Shown here: piece after piece, positions 48,674-60,797 of the stretch | How the letters are laid out: every line of letters begins with the position of its first letter | Numbering within the stretch: position 1 is the stretch's first letter | DNA from: Diogma glabrata | Lineage: Eukaryota; Arthropoda; Insecta; Diptera; Cylindrotomidae | Assembly: GCA_963693315.1 (NCBI GenBank) | Contig: OY856188.1 | Coordinates: 193,450,322-193,514,321 of the forward strand | Length of the DNA: 64,000 nt | Direction of reading: 5' to 3' | The notes under the pieces: model-generated | What the model was told of the DNA's origin: nothing | Database searches by the model: none | Seen by the model: only the letters and a program-made list of their open reading frames with translations | Translations under genes and position numbers: made by a program

Positions 48674-49680
48674 GTGTCATTTGAAAGAGCACTTTATTTA
48701 GAAAACATAGCTAATTTTTTTAGAATTTTGCGATCCAAAGTTTTTGAGTTATTGTCAAAAAAGTGCAACTTTCAGACCGTTCTCCCCCCCCCCCCCTACG
48801 TTTCGACACTGATTGACAGAAAAATTTGTAAAAATTCACAGAGTTAGGAAATTTGATAAATTTTGTATGAAAATTATAGCGAAGTCTCAAATAATTACAT
48901 TTCTGTGTGTTTAGGGGACCGGGTAGAGAGGGTAAAAAAACCTTTTTTGACCCAAGCGAGTGTCATTTGAAAGAACACCTAATTTAAAATTTTTTGCAAT
49001 TTTTTTTAGAGTTTTGCGGTGCACAGTTTTTGAGTTATTGTCAAAAAAGTGTAAAATTCAGACCGTTCCTCCCCCTACGTTTCGACACTGATTGACCGAA
49101 AAATTTGTAAAAATTCAGAGTTAGGAAATTTGGTAAGTTTTGTATGTAAACTATAGCGAAGTCTCAAATAATTATATTTCTGTGTGTTTAGGGGACGGGA
49201 GTAGAGAGGGTAAAAAAACCTTTTTTGACCCAAGCGAGTGGGGTGTCATTTGAAAGAGCACCTAATTTAGAAATCCCTGCAATTTTTTTTAGAATTTTGC
49301 GGTGCCCAGTTTTTGAGTTATTGTCAAAAAAGTGCAAAATTCCGATAGTTTAGCTCCCTACGTTTCGACGATGATTGACAGAAAAATTTGAAAAAATTCA
49401 CAGAGACAGGAAAATTTGTAAATTTTGTATGAAAATCATAGCGAAGTCTCAAATAACTATAATTCTGTGTTTTTAGGGGATGGGCGTGGGGAGAGTAAAA
49501 AAAACATTTTTGACGCAAGCGAGTGGGGTGTCATTTGAAGGAGCACTTAATTTAAGAAACATTACAATTTTTTTTAGAACCTTGCGGTGCACAGTTTTTA
49601 TGTTATTGAAAAAAAATATTTTTAGTATGTAACCTCTCCACCCCCCTAAATTTCAACACTTGATTGACCGAAAAAATAAT
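48674..49680 (+). repeat. Tandem array, ~285-bp unit
   Basis: GTGTCATTTGAAAGAGCAC-type unit starts are at 48674, 48960, 49243 and 49528, spaced 286, 283 and 285 bp. Each unit includes GAGTTATTGTCAAAAAAGTG, CTACGTTTCGACACTGATTG and GTCTCAAATAATTA. There are three complete units and a partial fourth. A C-run (about 48784-48796) interrupts the first. Confidence 0.9.
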
Positions 49681-49689
49681 CAAATTTAA

Positions 49690-50190
49690 ACCATTTACAA
49701 GCTGGTGTAATTGAATCTTTCTTGAGTTACCATAAACATCTATGGATGAGATTTAACCTAAAGTAACATTTTTTGAATCATTTTTGATCAATGTAGATTT
49801 GATTGTAATTTACTATTAACATTTACGATTAAACATTTATTTTGTTATGCGTCTATGGTCTGGAAATATAAAGACATTACATTACAACTTTTTGTCAATA
49901 ATTTTTGATATTGTGTTCGAGTTTTATTCGCACTTGTCTGACTTTTTTTATTAATTTTAATTGGCAGTAGGCAAACATAAACCTTTTTCATTGGAAAAAA
50001 GTTTTTTTGTGGAGTAGTCATTTTTTTTAGAAGTCATTACATTTTCCTTGTTGTTTTATTGTATGGATGCATTTCTCTCCGCAAGGTTAGGTGCGTATGA
50101 ACCTTACCTCCATCTGGATGAGTCTCTTACCTCCATCTGGATGAGTCTGGTTGGAATCCACCGACTCCGTTAAATAAAGATTTAAAAAAA
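49690..50190 (+). pseudogene. Non-LTR remnant (endonuclease end and tail)
   Basis: AGVIESFLSYHKHLWMRF (about 49700-49755) matches the end of the endonuclease remnant at 43825, and TATTCGCACTTGTCTGACTT recurs in both. Further on, a duplicated CTTACCTCCATCTGGATGAG (50103-50150) precedes ACTCCGTTAAATAAAG and an A-rich tail, a plausible retroelement 3' end. Confidence 0.55.
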
Positions 50191-50787
50191 ATAGTTAAAT
50201 AATATTAATTATTGATAAAAATAAATAAATAAAAATATTTAAATAATAATTATTGATAAAACTAAATAACAAAAAAAAATTATTAAATAATTTTTAAATT
50301 ATTAAGCATCTATAACTTAACTTAATTAGTTAGATAAATAAGTTAATATCTTAGGTAACATATACGCTTCGTTTTTCGGGTTTTTGTTAGAATAGCAACA
50401 GTTTTTTTTTGCGTTTAGGTAATTATATATAATCTATACAGATTGATTTTTGTTTGTTTGGTTAACTAAATTAACCTTTCTAGTCACGTCGTACATACTT
50501 CATGCACAGTCACTTTAACCAATATTTTCTTGTTACTTCCTGGAATTATTAGTGCCTACTGCGTCCAACCGCTGCTTGGCATCATCCCTCTATTTTCGCC
50601 TGTTTCAAATAGTATTTTTTGTTGCCACTGGCATTGGTTCTCATTTGGCTTCATCCCTATTTGCAAACAGGTTATTAGTCAGATCACGGGACTCTGTCCT
50701 TTAGCGAACAATACCACCTTCTCAGCGATCTATTCTATTGGAATTGTTGTACATTAGAAACATATTTTGAATTTTGATTTGGTCATT
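50191..50787. other. Possible 5' region of the gypsy-type element
   Basis: AAATAATTATTGAT simple repeats run up to about 50300, then a more complex stretch leads up to the gag start at 50788. No LTR pair or primer-binding site could be established by eye. The ORF 50530-50757 is unrecognised. Confidence 0.35.
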
Positions 50788-51884
50788 ATGAGTTACGAGC
50801 CTCCTCTTTACCCACTATTTGGGCTAGGTCCAGATGAAATCTCCGTTGAATGTAGGGTTAGGAAAATCGAAATCCATAGAGTGGGATTGGAGGACGAATT
50901 AGAAGAGCTTTTAAACCGTTAAAACCAGGATCAGACAATTTAACCTTTACAATGTCATACCTTTGATATGTTGAACGAGCTTGAAGCCATATGTCGAGCT
51001 AGCTTACGACTAGCTATTGAGTACCGCGACATCGAATCACCAGCAACTCTTCCACAGTTTGCCACACTATAAGAAGATCTGAACTATTGGGAAGATCGTG
51101 GATCAAGGATCGTTGCATCGTTGCATTACTCTTTGCAAGAGTATCTCTTCGACCAGAGAAAGAAGCAGCTATAGACGCCTTAGGGCGAACTAGAAGAGTA
51201 GTGAGATGGGCCATGACAAACCTTCGGCACGAAGAAGCAAAATCTCATCCATCTGTTTTAGACACTGATAATCCGGTGCCGTACCAAAATGGTGCCAAAC
51301 CACCTTTGGTTACTCCGTCACCAGTTAAGGAGTTCTGTGACGAAATCAAACGAGTGCTACATATCATAGATCATCCTTCCCAACTGACATCGACAAACAA
51401 TCGGCGACCAACATTACCACCTTATGGCCCTAGGCCACCGCAAGAGGAACTATTCGGGTGTCAGACGCCTCTCGTTCAACCACTTTATAATAATATTCAT
51501 GTAGGTAACGCTAATTTCGGCAATGACCCTTTTCATTATCCCACTGCCAATCAATTTACTAACCGTAACTATTCTTGCATTTACGATCCAAAGTGGTCAG
51601 TGACCTTTTCAGGAGATGGTCATGGACTAGAAGCACATGAATTCATTTTCAGGATTGATACATCTGCTCGACGAGATGGTGTACCTACCCACCTGACAGG
51701 CGCTGCAGAAAAATGGTATTGGGGAGCATCTGGACAGCACCATGTTCTAACATATCCCATTCTTCGGGAAGCTCTTTTAAAAAACTTTGGATCTTTGACA
51801 GATGACAGATCCATACTCCGCATCCTGCTAAGTAGGAGAAAAAAATATAAGGAACCAGTAACTGAGATTCTATTGGTTTTCTAA
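50788..51884 (+). pseudogene. Gypsy-type gag remnant
   Basis: A reading from ATG 50788 (MSYEPPLYPLFGLGPDE) continues through two in-frame stops near 50920 and 50940 to about 51070. Then, after a frame change, the ORF 51087-51884 holds LRPEKEAAIDALGRTRR, a proline-rich middle and a capsid-like SVTFSGDGHGLEAHEFIFRI followed by PTHLTGAAEKWYW and ILREALLKNFG. That order fits the Gag core of a Ty3/gypsy element (a BEL-type is less likely). The stops show that it is inactive. Confidence 0.7.
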
Positions 51885-52079
51885 GCTGAGAACTTCAAAA
51901 TGCTACGCTATCTATTCCACTAAGGTCAATGGAGGAACTCAAACATCTTTGCATACAATTTGAAAGGTTATGGTCGGTACCATACCCATCCCGGAGTAAC
52001 AGCAACCCTCGAAATCAACCATTATTTAAAGTTAACGAAATACACACAGAACCGGTAGTGACGCCTAGTGCAGAACAGG

Positions 52080-52549
52080 ACCATATTGATCCAGCTTAAC
52101 TAGTGGAAGCTTTCAATCGCCGTGTAGGTCCAATATTCAACACAGTGAGACATCATTCCTCTATACCACCTAACCCCTCCAAAAAGTTCGTCTATCAAAT
52201 TTGTTGGAATTGTAAAGACATTGGCCACAATTTCGTGGATTGCCCATTGCCCCCACAGCATCTGTTTTGTTTTGGATGTGGTAAGGAAAATATAGTGAAA
52301 CCAAAATGTAGTGTTTGCCATCCCCGTTTAACGGGAAATATCAGACCGGTCGTCCAGAATTCGGGAGTGGTACGCCCGGGATTGACATCTACTATCCCGA
52401 AAGTTCGCACGGAAGAAGCAGCATCAAACACGGAATCCAGTCACAATCGCAAATGCACAATAAAAGCACTTCGACGATCGACTTATACAAACCGTCGGAT
52501 ACCTCTTCTCATACAGCTATTGTTATCTGCTCTAAACCACCTGATTTGA
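52080..52549 (+). pseudogene. Gag zinc-knuckle region of the gypsy-type element
   Basis: CWNCKDIGHNFVDC is a canonical CCHC knuckle (C-x2-C-x4-H-x4-C), and CFGCGKENIVKPKCSVC is a second Cys cluster lacking His. This follows the capsid part after a broken 200-bp linker (51885-52100), in the order expected for Gag nucleocapsid. Confidence 0.8.
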
Positions 52550-52689
52550 TTAGAGGTCCACAATAACCTTCACTTAAATCTGATAAACGCTTACGTAGAG
52601 CCCGTGCATACTGGAGAACGCGAAAAACTCTGTCGAAGGCTTGCGCTGCGTCAATAATCTCAACACTTAGTGATTCACGCCAGTATTTT

Positions 52690-53030
52690 AATTTGTATAT
52701 TTTAAATAAAAAGTTGATTGGCCTGTTGGATAGTGGAGCAACAATAAGCATACTATAGGTAGAAACTCTCTTAACCTATATTAGCAAAAGCTAGCGTTAC
52801 CTACCGGAAACTCACTTCATGTATCAGGACCGTTGACGGAACCCCAAATTCCATCCTGGGATATGTTGAGGTTCCGATCACTTATGCTGAACACACGAAG
52901 TCTATTCAACTTTATATAATGCCTAGTCTGCAGGGAGAGTTGGACTTGGGAATATATTTTTGGAACGCGTTTAATATTGTTGATAGCACTTATAGTTTGT
53001 GAGAAAATCGATTATGTTCGGACGGACACC
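52690..53030 (+). pseudogene. Aspartic protease remnant of the gypsy-type element
   Basis: KLIGLLDSGATISIL carries the catalytic DSGAT motif of retroelement proteases, then a stop at 52755. Pieces of the rest (SILGYVEVPITYAEHTKS, LDLGIYFWNAFNIV) occur in other frames up to about 53000. No RT, RNase H or integrase follows, so the element is truncated after the protease. Confidence 0.75.
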
Positions 53031-53041
53031 AAAGTCTCACC

Positions 53042-53085
53042 AATAGGGTTCCGTTTTTACTTTTATAAAGTAGGGAACCCTTAAA
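53042..53085. repeat. Short inverted repeat AGGGTTCC / GGAACCCT
   Basis: AGGGTTCCG at 53045 and GGGAACCCTT at about 53074 pair across a short loop directly at the end of the gypsy remnant. A related motif occurs at 48169-48190. Confidence 0.5.
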
Positions 53086-54845
53086 ATGAATTTAACTAAG
53101 ATTTCTTATGTGCATCTTTCTTGCGAGCACCAATTTGACTCATACCATACACTTACACATCACATTCATTTTTTCTTTCATATTTTTCTTTTGTATCATT
53201 TTCTTCACAAATATATATTATAGGCTATTAAATTAACGTTTACGCTGTAGTGATTTAGATAAAATTAAAAAAAAAACGTAAACAACAATCTTAGCCAAGA
53301 AAAGACAACAGAGAAAAAAAATAAAATATACAAACTTTACGTATTTTATAGTATTTTGTTGTTTTTGTTTTTCGAGTTTTTAGTTGACAGGTCTTGGTAC
53401 TCCTTTTATGAGACGTATAAGAAAAGGTATGTAATACTAATAAGAATAATCTCCAATCCTGTTTTTTCTTTCCATTTTGTTGTTATTCTATTCGTGTTAT
53501 GTTATGTTAAAGATTATGTTTTTGTATCACATTTATTTATGCTATTTGAACTCATTTATTGATGGTGTGGATTTTGTTTATGACTTATATGACTTATAAA
53601 TTATATGGCTTATAAACAATTATAAAAAATTCAGATACTAGGAACAAGAAAAATTTCAAACCTCGTATTTTAAAATATGATAATAAAGAGTAGATTGGGA
53701 TTTCGGTACAAGTATTGACAACACTCAGACTCCTGAATCCTGATCCCTCCCATAAATTTGATAGGTTTTTGCATAATTTTATTAAAGCAACATATAATTT
53801 TTTTTTGTCATCGTTTTTTCAAAAAGTGAATTACCATTAGGTACAACGTCTTTTAAGCATGAACCAAGCAAAACAAAATGCGAGAAAATGTTTAAATAAA
53901 TTAAAATAAAAAACGTAAACACAACATTCATCGTACAATTATTCTGATGACAATCAGAATTTATATGGGCGTTTATATTAAAATACTTTGTCGTAATTTC
54001 TAAGAACTACAAACTTTTAATCTTGATGAAATTTCGTTTTTAAATTTTAGTTAGGAAGTTTGCTGAGTACATTTGAAATGCAGGAATTTAGATAATGTTT
54101 ACTAATATTTAATATAGAACATTTGATTTCCATATATATTATTCATCCATAAATTTTTGGTTTTCTGGCCGTACCATGCTACGTAGTCTAGTCCGATCCG
54201 TTAAGTTAAAATGAAATATTACATATCACTGGCAATATCAGATAAATGACTAGGTAGTCCGCCACATTGAATTAGAAATTACTATTATCAATTATTCTTT
54301 TTAATTGCAACTACAATTTTAAATATTTTCAGTAAATTTTTTTTTATTCAAAAAATAAATTTGCTGCTACAAAATCAGGTGTACTGCTCAGGTGTCCAAC
54401 CCAGTTGTTAAATTATTATTTTGGGGTTAAGTGTGTCAAGACAGATTAAGCTTTATTGACAAAGGCGCTGTAGCCTGTATTACAATCACTATGATCACAA
54501 GTCCATTACATCACATCAGTCACTTTAGAGGTTTAAAATCACTTTAGAATACATAAAGTTTTGAGTGAGCCAGTTGTAAAGTAAACAAAATTTGGGAGAG
54601 CCTGGGATCGAGTCCCGGCCGAAACCGAAACTAAACAAATATGGTAAATAAATTGGAACAGTACTCTATGGGCTAAATAAATCGATTCTTTTAAAACCGT
54701 TAGAAGTCACTAAAATACAAAAAAATTGTATGCAATACTTTCGAATATTTGTAGATGTCAAAACGAATAAGTTCTGATCAAAAAAAATTAATTGATTTTA
54801 AAAAATGGTTTGCTCTTAAAATGTTTATTCTGTGAAGAATAATTT
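53086..54845. other. AT-rich DNA, no gene; tRNA-like T-arm at 54602-54618
   Basis: No coding motif was found. At 54602-54618 CTGGG-ATCGAGT-CCCGG forms a five-pair stem with a seven-base loop, like a tRNA T-arm or pol III B box. No matching A box or cloverleaf was seen upstream, so at best it is the trace of a tRNA-derived SINE. Confidence 0.4.
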
Positions 54846-55572
<727 letters not shown>

Positions 55573-56411
55573 TTACTATACAAATTCAACAATCTAATGT
55601 TCAATAAACACAAAACATATAAAAGAAATTCGTTTAAATAAAAAAGTAAACATAAAAACTTGATAAATTCTTATAATTTTCTTAGAAATTCTATTCAATG
55701 TTATTCAATTTTCTTATAAGAACAAATATATATGACATTAATTTCATGCCTCTATAATTGAGATGGTTAAGAAAATAAATTTTATTTTATATTTTCATGT
55801 AAAATAATTACATATTATTTTATTTTTAAAATCTTGTTGATGAAAGTCTTATCGTCGTTATTTTATTATCTTGGCTTGGGTGTTTATTTTGATTTGTTAA
55901 TAAATAGAAGAAGAATACAAATAGAATGGGTTCAAGTTCAATGGTAAATAAATACATATTCTTTATTTTGTTAACAATTTGGAAAACAAAAAGCTTTGTA
56001 GAGAATTGATCTTTTATTAACAACAACAAACGGGGCATCCTGACTGTGGAAATCTCTTATGTTATCACACTTATTACTCTTAGAGTGGTAACTGATTTCT
56101 TTATAACATGTTCAATTATATAGTTTTGTTGAATTTGTGTTCATTAACTTAAACAACAAGTCATTTAAAAATAAATAAAATACAATGAACATCTTCTGGT
56201 GAGAACATTTCACATTTTTTTCATTTGTTTATCCATTTATTTTCTCAATCCACAAAAAAACAAATTTACAAAATGAAACTTCCACAATGTATTCTTTTTT
56301 TATTTTAAATTTTTCTAACAATATTTAATTACAAAAGTGGGAACGATAACACTATCTTTTCGATTTAATTTAATCATCTCCCCGATCAAACAAAATGAAC
56401 GAGTATATATA
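55573..56411. other. AT-rich DNA, no gene recognised
   Basis: Nothing beyond simple AT-rich sequence. It ends with the TA (56410-56411) that flanks the mariner element. Confidence 0.5.
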
Positions 56412-57682
56412 CTAGGTCATTCAATAAGTCCGTAGGATGACACATAGATGGCGTTACTAGAATTTTTTCCATATGATTTTTATTTAGTACTAACCTTCAA
56501 ACGATACGTGTATAAATTTGACAGCAATCTGACTATTTATTCATGAGTTATAGCATTTTGTGTGAAGCAACTTTTGTTTTTGAAAAAAAATGGAAAAAAG
56601 TGAATTTCGAATTTTAATAAAGCATTGCTTTTTGATGAAAAAAAATACAGTGGAAACCAAACAATGGCTTGATAAACATTATCCAAGCTCTGCTCCATCG
56701 AGACAAATGGTAGAGAAGTGGATGGCTGAATTTAAATGTGGTCGTACCAGCACAAAAGATGCAGAGCGCAGTGGACGCCCAAATGAGGCTGTTATTCCAG
56801 AAAACATAAAAAAAATCCACAAATTGGTTATGAACGAAATAGCTGACATTGTAAAGGTAGCAGATGGTAGTGTTTTTACCATTTTACATGAACATTTGGG
56901 TATGCGAAAGCTCTGTGCAAATTGGGTGCCGCGTGAGCTCACAGTCGACCAAAAACAACAACGAATCGATGCTTCGGAGGAGTCTTTGGCACTGTTAAAC
57001 CACAATAAAAGGGAATTCTATCGTAGATATGTGACAATGGATGAGACATGGCTTCACAATTACACACCAGAATCCAAAAGACAGTCAGCTGAGTGGACAG
57101 CAGTCGACGAACCGAATCCAAAGCGAGCAAAGACGCAACAGTCGGCCGGTAAGGTGATGGCGTCTGTATTTTGGGATACGAACGGAATAATATTCATCGA
57201 CTATCTCCAAAAAGGAACCACCATCAACAGCGAGTATTACTGTGAACTTTTGGATCGATTGAAGGCTGAAATCGCAAAGAAACGGCCACATTTGCAAAAG
57301 AAAAAAGTGTTGTTTCACCAAGATAATGCACCGTGTCACAGATCGATGAAAACGATGGCAAAATTGAATGAATTGGGCTTTGAATTGCTTACCCACCCGC
57401 CATATTCTTCAGATTTAGCCCCCACCGACTTTTTCCTGTTTTCAGATCTCAAGAGAATGCTTGCTGGAAAGAAATTTAAGTCCAATGATGAAGTAATCGC
57501 TGAAACTGAGGCCTATTTTGACGAGAAAGAGAAATCGTACTATAAAAGTGGTATAGAAAAGTTGGAAAATCGCTATACTCGTTGTATCGCCCTCGAAGGC
57601 AACTATGTTGAATAAAAAAATCGAGTTTTGTCAAAATGTTGTTTTTTTCTTACTTATCCTACGGACTTATTGAACGACCTGT
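56412..57682 (+). mobile_element. mariner element (Tc1/mariner), 1,271 bp
   Basis: The left TIR CTAGGTCATTCAATAAGTCC and the reverse complement of the right end ACAGGTCGTTCAATAAGTCC match from the third base on except one position, and pairing continues through GTAGGAT to about 28 bp. TA is present on both sides (56410-56411 and 57683-57684). One transposase ORF fills the interior. Size and layout are those of a full-length mariner. Confidence 0.97.
56590..57615 (+). CDS. mariner transposase
   Basis: 341 residues, uninterrupted. The N-terminal helix-turn-helix part (about 1-110) includes ERSGRPNEA, and WVPREL (112-117) is the mariner linker motif. The catalytic triad is complete: D151 (VTMDETWLH), D245 (FHQDNAPCH) and D280 (YSSDLAPTDFF), exactly D,D(34)D. 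The C-terminus RCIALEGNYVE is conserved. Compared with relatives I remember, about seven residues seem missing around HKLVMNEIADIVKV (77-90), in the second helix-turn-helix, which may impair DNA binding. The stop codon overlaps an AATAAA signal. The transposase cuts and pastes at TA sites. Confidence 0.96.
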   Translation: MEKSEFRILIKHCFLMKKNTVETKQWLDKHYPSSAPSRQMVEKWMAEFKCGRTSTKDAERSGRPNEAVIPENIKKIHKLVMNEIADIVKVADGSVFTILHEHLGMRKLCANWVPRELTVDQKQQRIDASEESLALLNHNKREFYRRYVTMDETWLHNYTPESKRQSAEWTAVDEPNPKRAKTQQSAGKVMASVFWDTNGIIFIDYLQKGTTINSEYYCELLDRLKAEIAKKRPHLQKKKVLFHQDNAPCHRSMKTMAKLNELGFELLTHPPYSSDLAPTDFFLFSDLKRMLAGKKFKSNDEVIAETEAYFDEKEKSYYKSGIEKLENRYTRCIALEGNYVE

Positions 57683-57684
57683 TA

Positions 57685-58429
57685 CGTGGTAAGATTCTCC
57701 ATCTCTTCCTTCCTCTATTCTCACCTTTTTCACCGTACACAATTTAAAAAATTTTAATCCAAATTTCCATTTGCATGTATCATCTTAATAAATATCTCTA
57801 TTCGAACGAAAAAATATTCCTCTCCAAATACAGACAAGCATTCTTATTATTTATAAATGGCACAACTGTATTCTGTCTACACACAATATTATGTCTAGGC
57901 TTTACATAACAAAAACTTCTATGTAGAAATAAACAAGTATTACTAATTGATATTGAGTGACGCAACAAAGCAATTAACTAAAAAAAATGTTAAAATATTA
58001 TTGACTTACTTGTAGCACACATAAATACTTCTAGTTTCTTTGAATTTACATGCCGAAACCAAAACAAATTAGCAAACAATTAGCGGATTTATTTTAATAT
58101 GAAAATTATTATTTTAGAGTAAAACTCGAAATAGTCCGTCGTTACAAAGCCAGGAGGAACGAAGATAGTGATGATAGAACTATCATCATTATTTGCTGTT
58201 TATTCTATGGTACGAGAACGGACTGTGAGAATCGGCAATCGCGACTTACCACAAAAATTGCTTTGATTATTTTCAATATTTATTCCTGTAGGATGAATTA
58301 TAAATTAGGTTGCTTATTCACTTGCAAGAAAACACTGGTACAGAAATACAGAAAAAAATACAAAAATCACGTTAAAAGAAACAGGAAATGGAAAACCTAA
58401 CGGTACAAAAAATATAAATAGATATATAG
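57685..58429. other. AT-rich DNA, no gene recognised
   Basis: No ORF or repeat pairing was seen. ATATATAG directly precedes the hAT-like terminus at 58430. Confidence 0.45.
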
Positions 58430-59570
58430 CAGAGATGGCCAAGCTTCACTACACGTGGAGCCGCAATACAATAATCTCTCGTTACGAGAGCCAACTTAAA
58501 AAATAAAAAATTTCAAAAGTATCAATTGTTTGGAAATATTTATTTTATTGAAAACCAAATATGTACTTATGGTTAAAAATCCATACAAATACATATTTAA
58601 ATTTTGTTACATGACATGCTTGCTGGTAGATGGCATGTTTGTTTGTAACTTGGCCGTGAATTTTCTGAAATCTGGTTCATAGTTTGTTAGCGCAGTATGA
58701 AATAATTTCGTTAAATGCTCATTTGTAAGTTGGTTTGATTTTATAAACTTCATTGTTGAAAAAAGTGATTCACAACAATATGTTGTACCGAATATGAACA
58801 GTAATCTGGCAGCAGCTTTTTTCAAATTGGGGTACTTTGATTAAGACACTAGTTTCCAAAACTCATTTGGAGATTGTGGTGCATTTGGCTTTGTGATGCA
58901 TTTTAAGAATGTGATCTTCCTGTAGCTCTAGTAATTCCATTTCTCCTGAGGCACTGTCATTCAAAAGATAACAAGGAATCGATAAGCCCTCGTTAATAAT
59001 GTCAATCTCGAATGGATTTACAAGTAAATTAAGAGAAATATTTAAATTATTCAGATCATTAAATCGCAAATGAAAGTCTTTCAATAATTCTGCTAATTTA
59101 CTGTCGTATTCACTCAGTTTGTTATCATTAATTTTAGAGAGTATGTTCTTCAGACGAGGAAAGTGGTTGAACACTTTTGTTGTTAAATCTCGTTGAAAAA
59201 GTTGATTTTTTTTTTCATAAAACTCAGAATCGTTTGAATAATATCAGTAAGAACTTTATCTTTTCCTTGTAATGCTATAGGTTGAGGGATTGCAAATGCT
59301 CCATTATATCAGTCAAAAACATACAGTCATTAATCCATTTATCATCCTTTAATTCCAGATAGTGTTTTTCTTTTCCTTTGAGGAAATTTCTGATATGTTC
59401 CATTAAATCAATGAAATCACCGTTTGTTTCTTGCAATTTCCTTATGTTTTTAATTTCGTTATTATGGTCAATTATTCATTTTTTTGGTTTAGGCCTTAGG
59501 GCAATATCTTATTGTCGTAGATGTAGAAGCGGTTGAGGTAGCATATGTCGGATTTGCACGTGTATTTTAA
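58430..59570 (-). pseudogene. hAT transposase pseudogene (GTF2IRD2/ZBED-like branch) with one element end
   Basis: On the minus strand the order is: a piece around 59330-59240 (FLTDIMEHLQSLNL then LQGKDKV), ORF 59174-58863 (FPRLKNIL, NPFEIDI, LLELQEDHILK), and ORF 58825-58607 with FIFGTTYCCESLFSTMKFIK and LTNEHLTKLFHTALTNYEPD, the C-terminal dimerisation region. Frameshifts separate the parts. About 180 bp beyond the stop, CAGAGATGGCC (58430-58440) looks like a hAT terminus, followed by GAGCCGC/GAGAGCC subterminal motifs. Similar GAGAGCCGCATTT near 60087 may mark the other side. Confidence 0.8.
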
Positions 59571-60797
59571 TTCTATTTAATTATGAACTTATTCATTTTT
59601 TAATTGGAATATTAAAGGATACATTAAATTTAACGTCGGCAAATTGCCTAAAGATAAAATATCAAAAATATTGTTTATGAAAAAATTGCAGAAAAAGATA
59701 ATCATACAAAAACAAACGAATCCAAAAGGAAAGACTTTTGATTTTGAGAAAGATTTTTGTGCATTAATTTGAGACAAATACAGGTGATTTTATTTTTAGT
59801 CCACTAGAATATGTTAAACGTATAACCTTAACTAATAAAATTAGTTAAATTTATTTATAACAGCGGATTATAAACTTGATTCGCGAAGTACGGTAGTATC
59901 AAACTAAAACAAAGCCGCAAAAAACTCCAACAGTAGTAACTTCGACAGGACGGACCTAAATATAATAATATGATTGTATTAAATCCTATTATATTAAACA
60001 GCATTATAAATTATATGTATTACTTCTAATTTTGTTACAATTTTTATGAATTTTTAAATATTATTTAATTTTTTCATTTCTTTTCGAGAGCCGCATTTAT
60101 AGCCGCATTTAGAGACGCATTTACCCATATTTATTTGCTTATCTGTAAAACTATTTATTTATTTGTCGAATTATCTAATTAAAATTTATTTATTTATCTT
60201 AAAAAAAATTGTCTATTTATATATTAATAAAAAACTAATTCATTTATAAAATAATAAAAAATTTTTTTAGAAAAATCAATAACCATTTTTTTTAAATATA
60301 AGAGACTCTTCAGGTCAGAACCGTATTGTAAAAAAAACTGTAATGTACAAAATATATTGCAGAAAAAGGACCGAAGCGCAAGATCGAACTCGTGATTTCT
60401 CCCCAGCAACGATTTGTAAGGCCTAGAATGAATACAGGTTTAAAATCTTAAAATCTACTTTCGAGTACCCTCCAAAATATGAGAGAGTCTGCATCTTGTA
60501 CAAATTTCAGCCCAATTGCTGCATCTACAGACCAGATACTGAGTCCTCCATTCCTAACCTAAGAAAAAATTAAGCAACGCAAAAAAAATTAATGCCACGC
60601 TAATGCATAGGCTGACTTCACCACAGCTCTGGAAACATAGTGTTCTGGATATATAGTGAGCTAATATCCATCAAATACTTTAATTAAACGCTAACCAATG
60701 TTATAGATTTCGCGTAGTTCTAGTTATAAAAATATTAAAGAAAGCAGTACTATCCCAATAAACATAAATTCTGTTGTACGAGAAAAGTAAAAAAAAA
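59571..60797. other. AT-rich DNA, no gene recognised
   Basis: AGCCGCATTT repeats (60087-60125) may belong to the hAT above. ATTTATTTAT simple sequence lies at 60130-60240. A tRNA-T-arm-like GAGTTCGATCTTG on the minus strand near 60378-60393 lacks a partner A box. Confidence 0.45.

Noticed and set aside
51087..51884. Host protein-coding gene
   Set aside because: The capsid-like segment, following zinc knuckles and protease motif show it is retroelement Gag with stops upstream.
54602..54618. tRNA gene
   Set aside because: Only a T-arm-like hairpin is present; no acceptor, D-arm or anticodon arm could be drawn around it. The same holds for the B-box-like strings near 34400 and 60380.
56614..57396. 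Minus-strand ORFs across the mariner element
   Set aside because: They are antisense readings of the transposase ORF.
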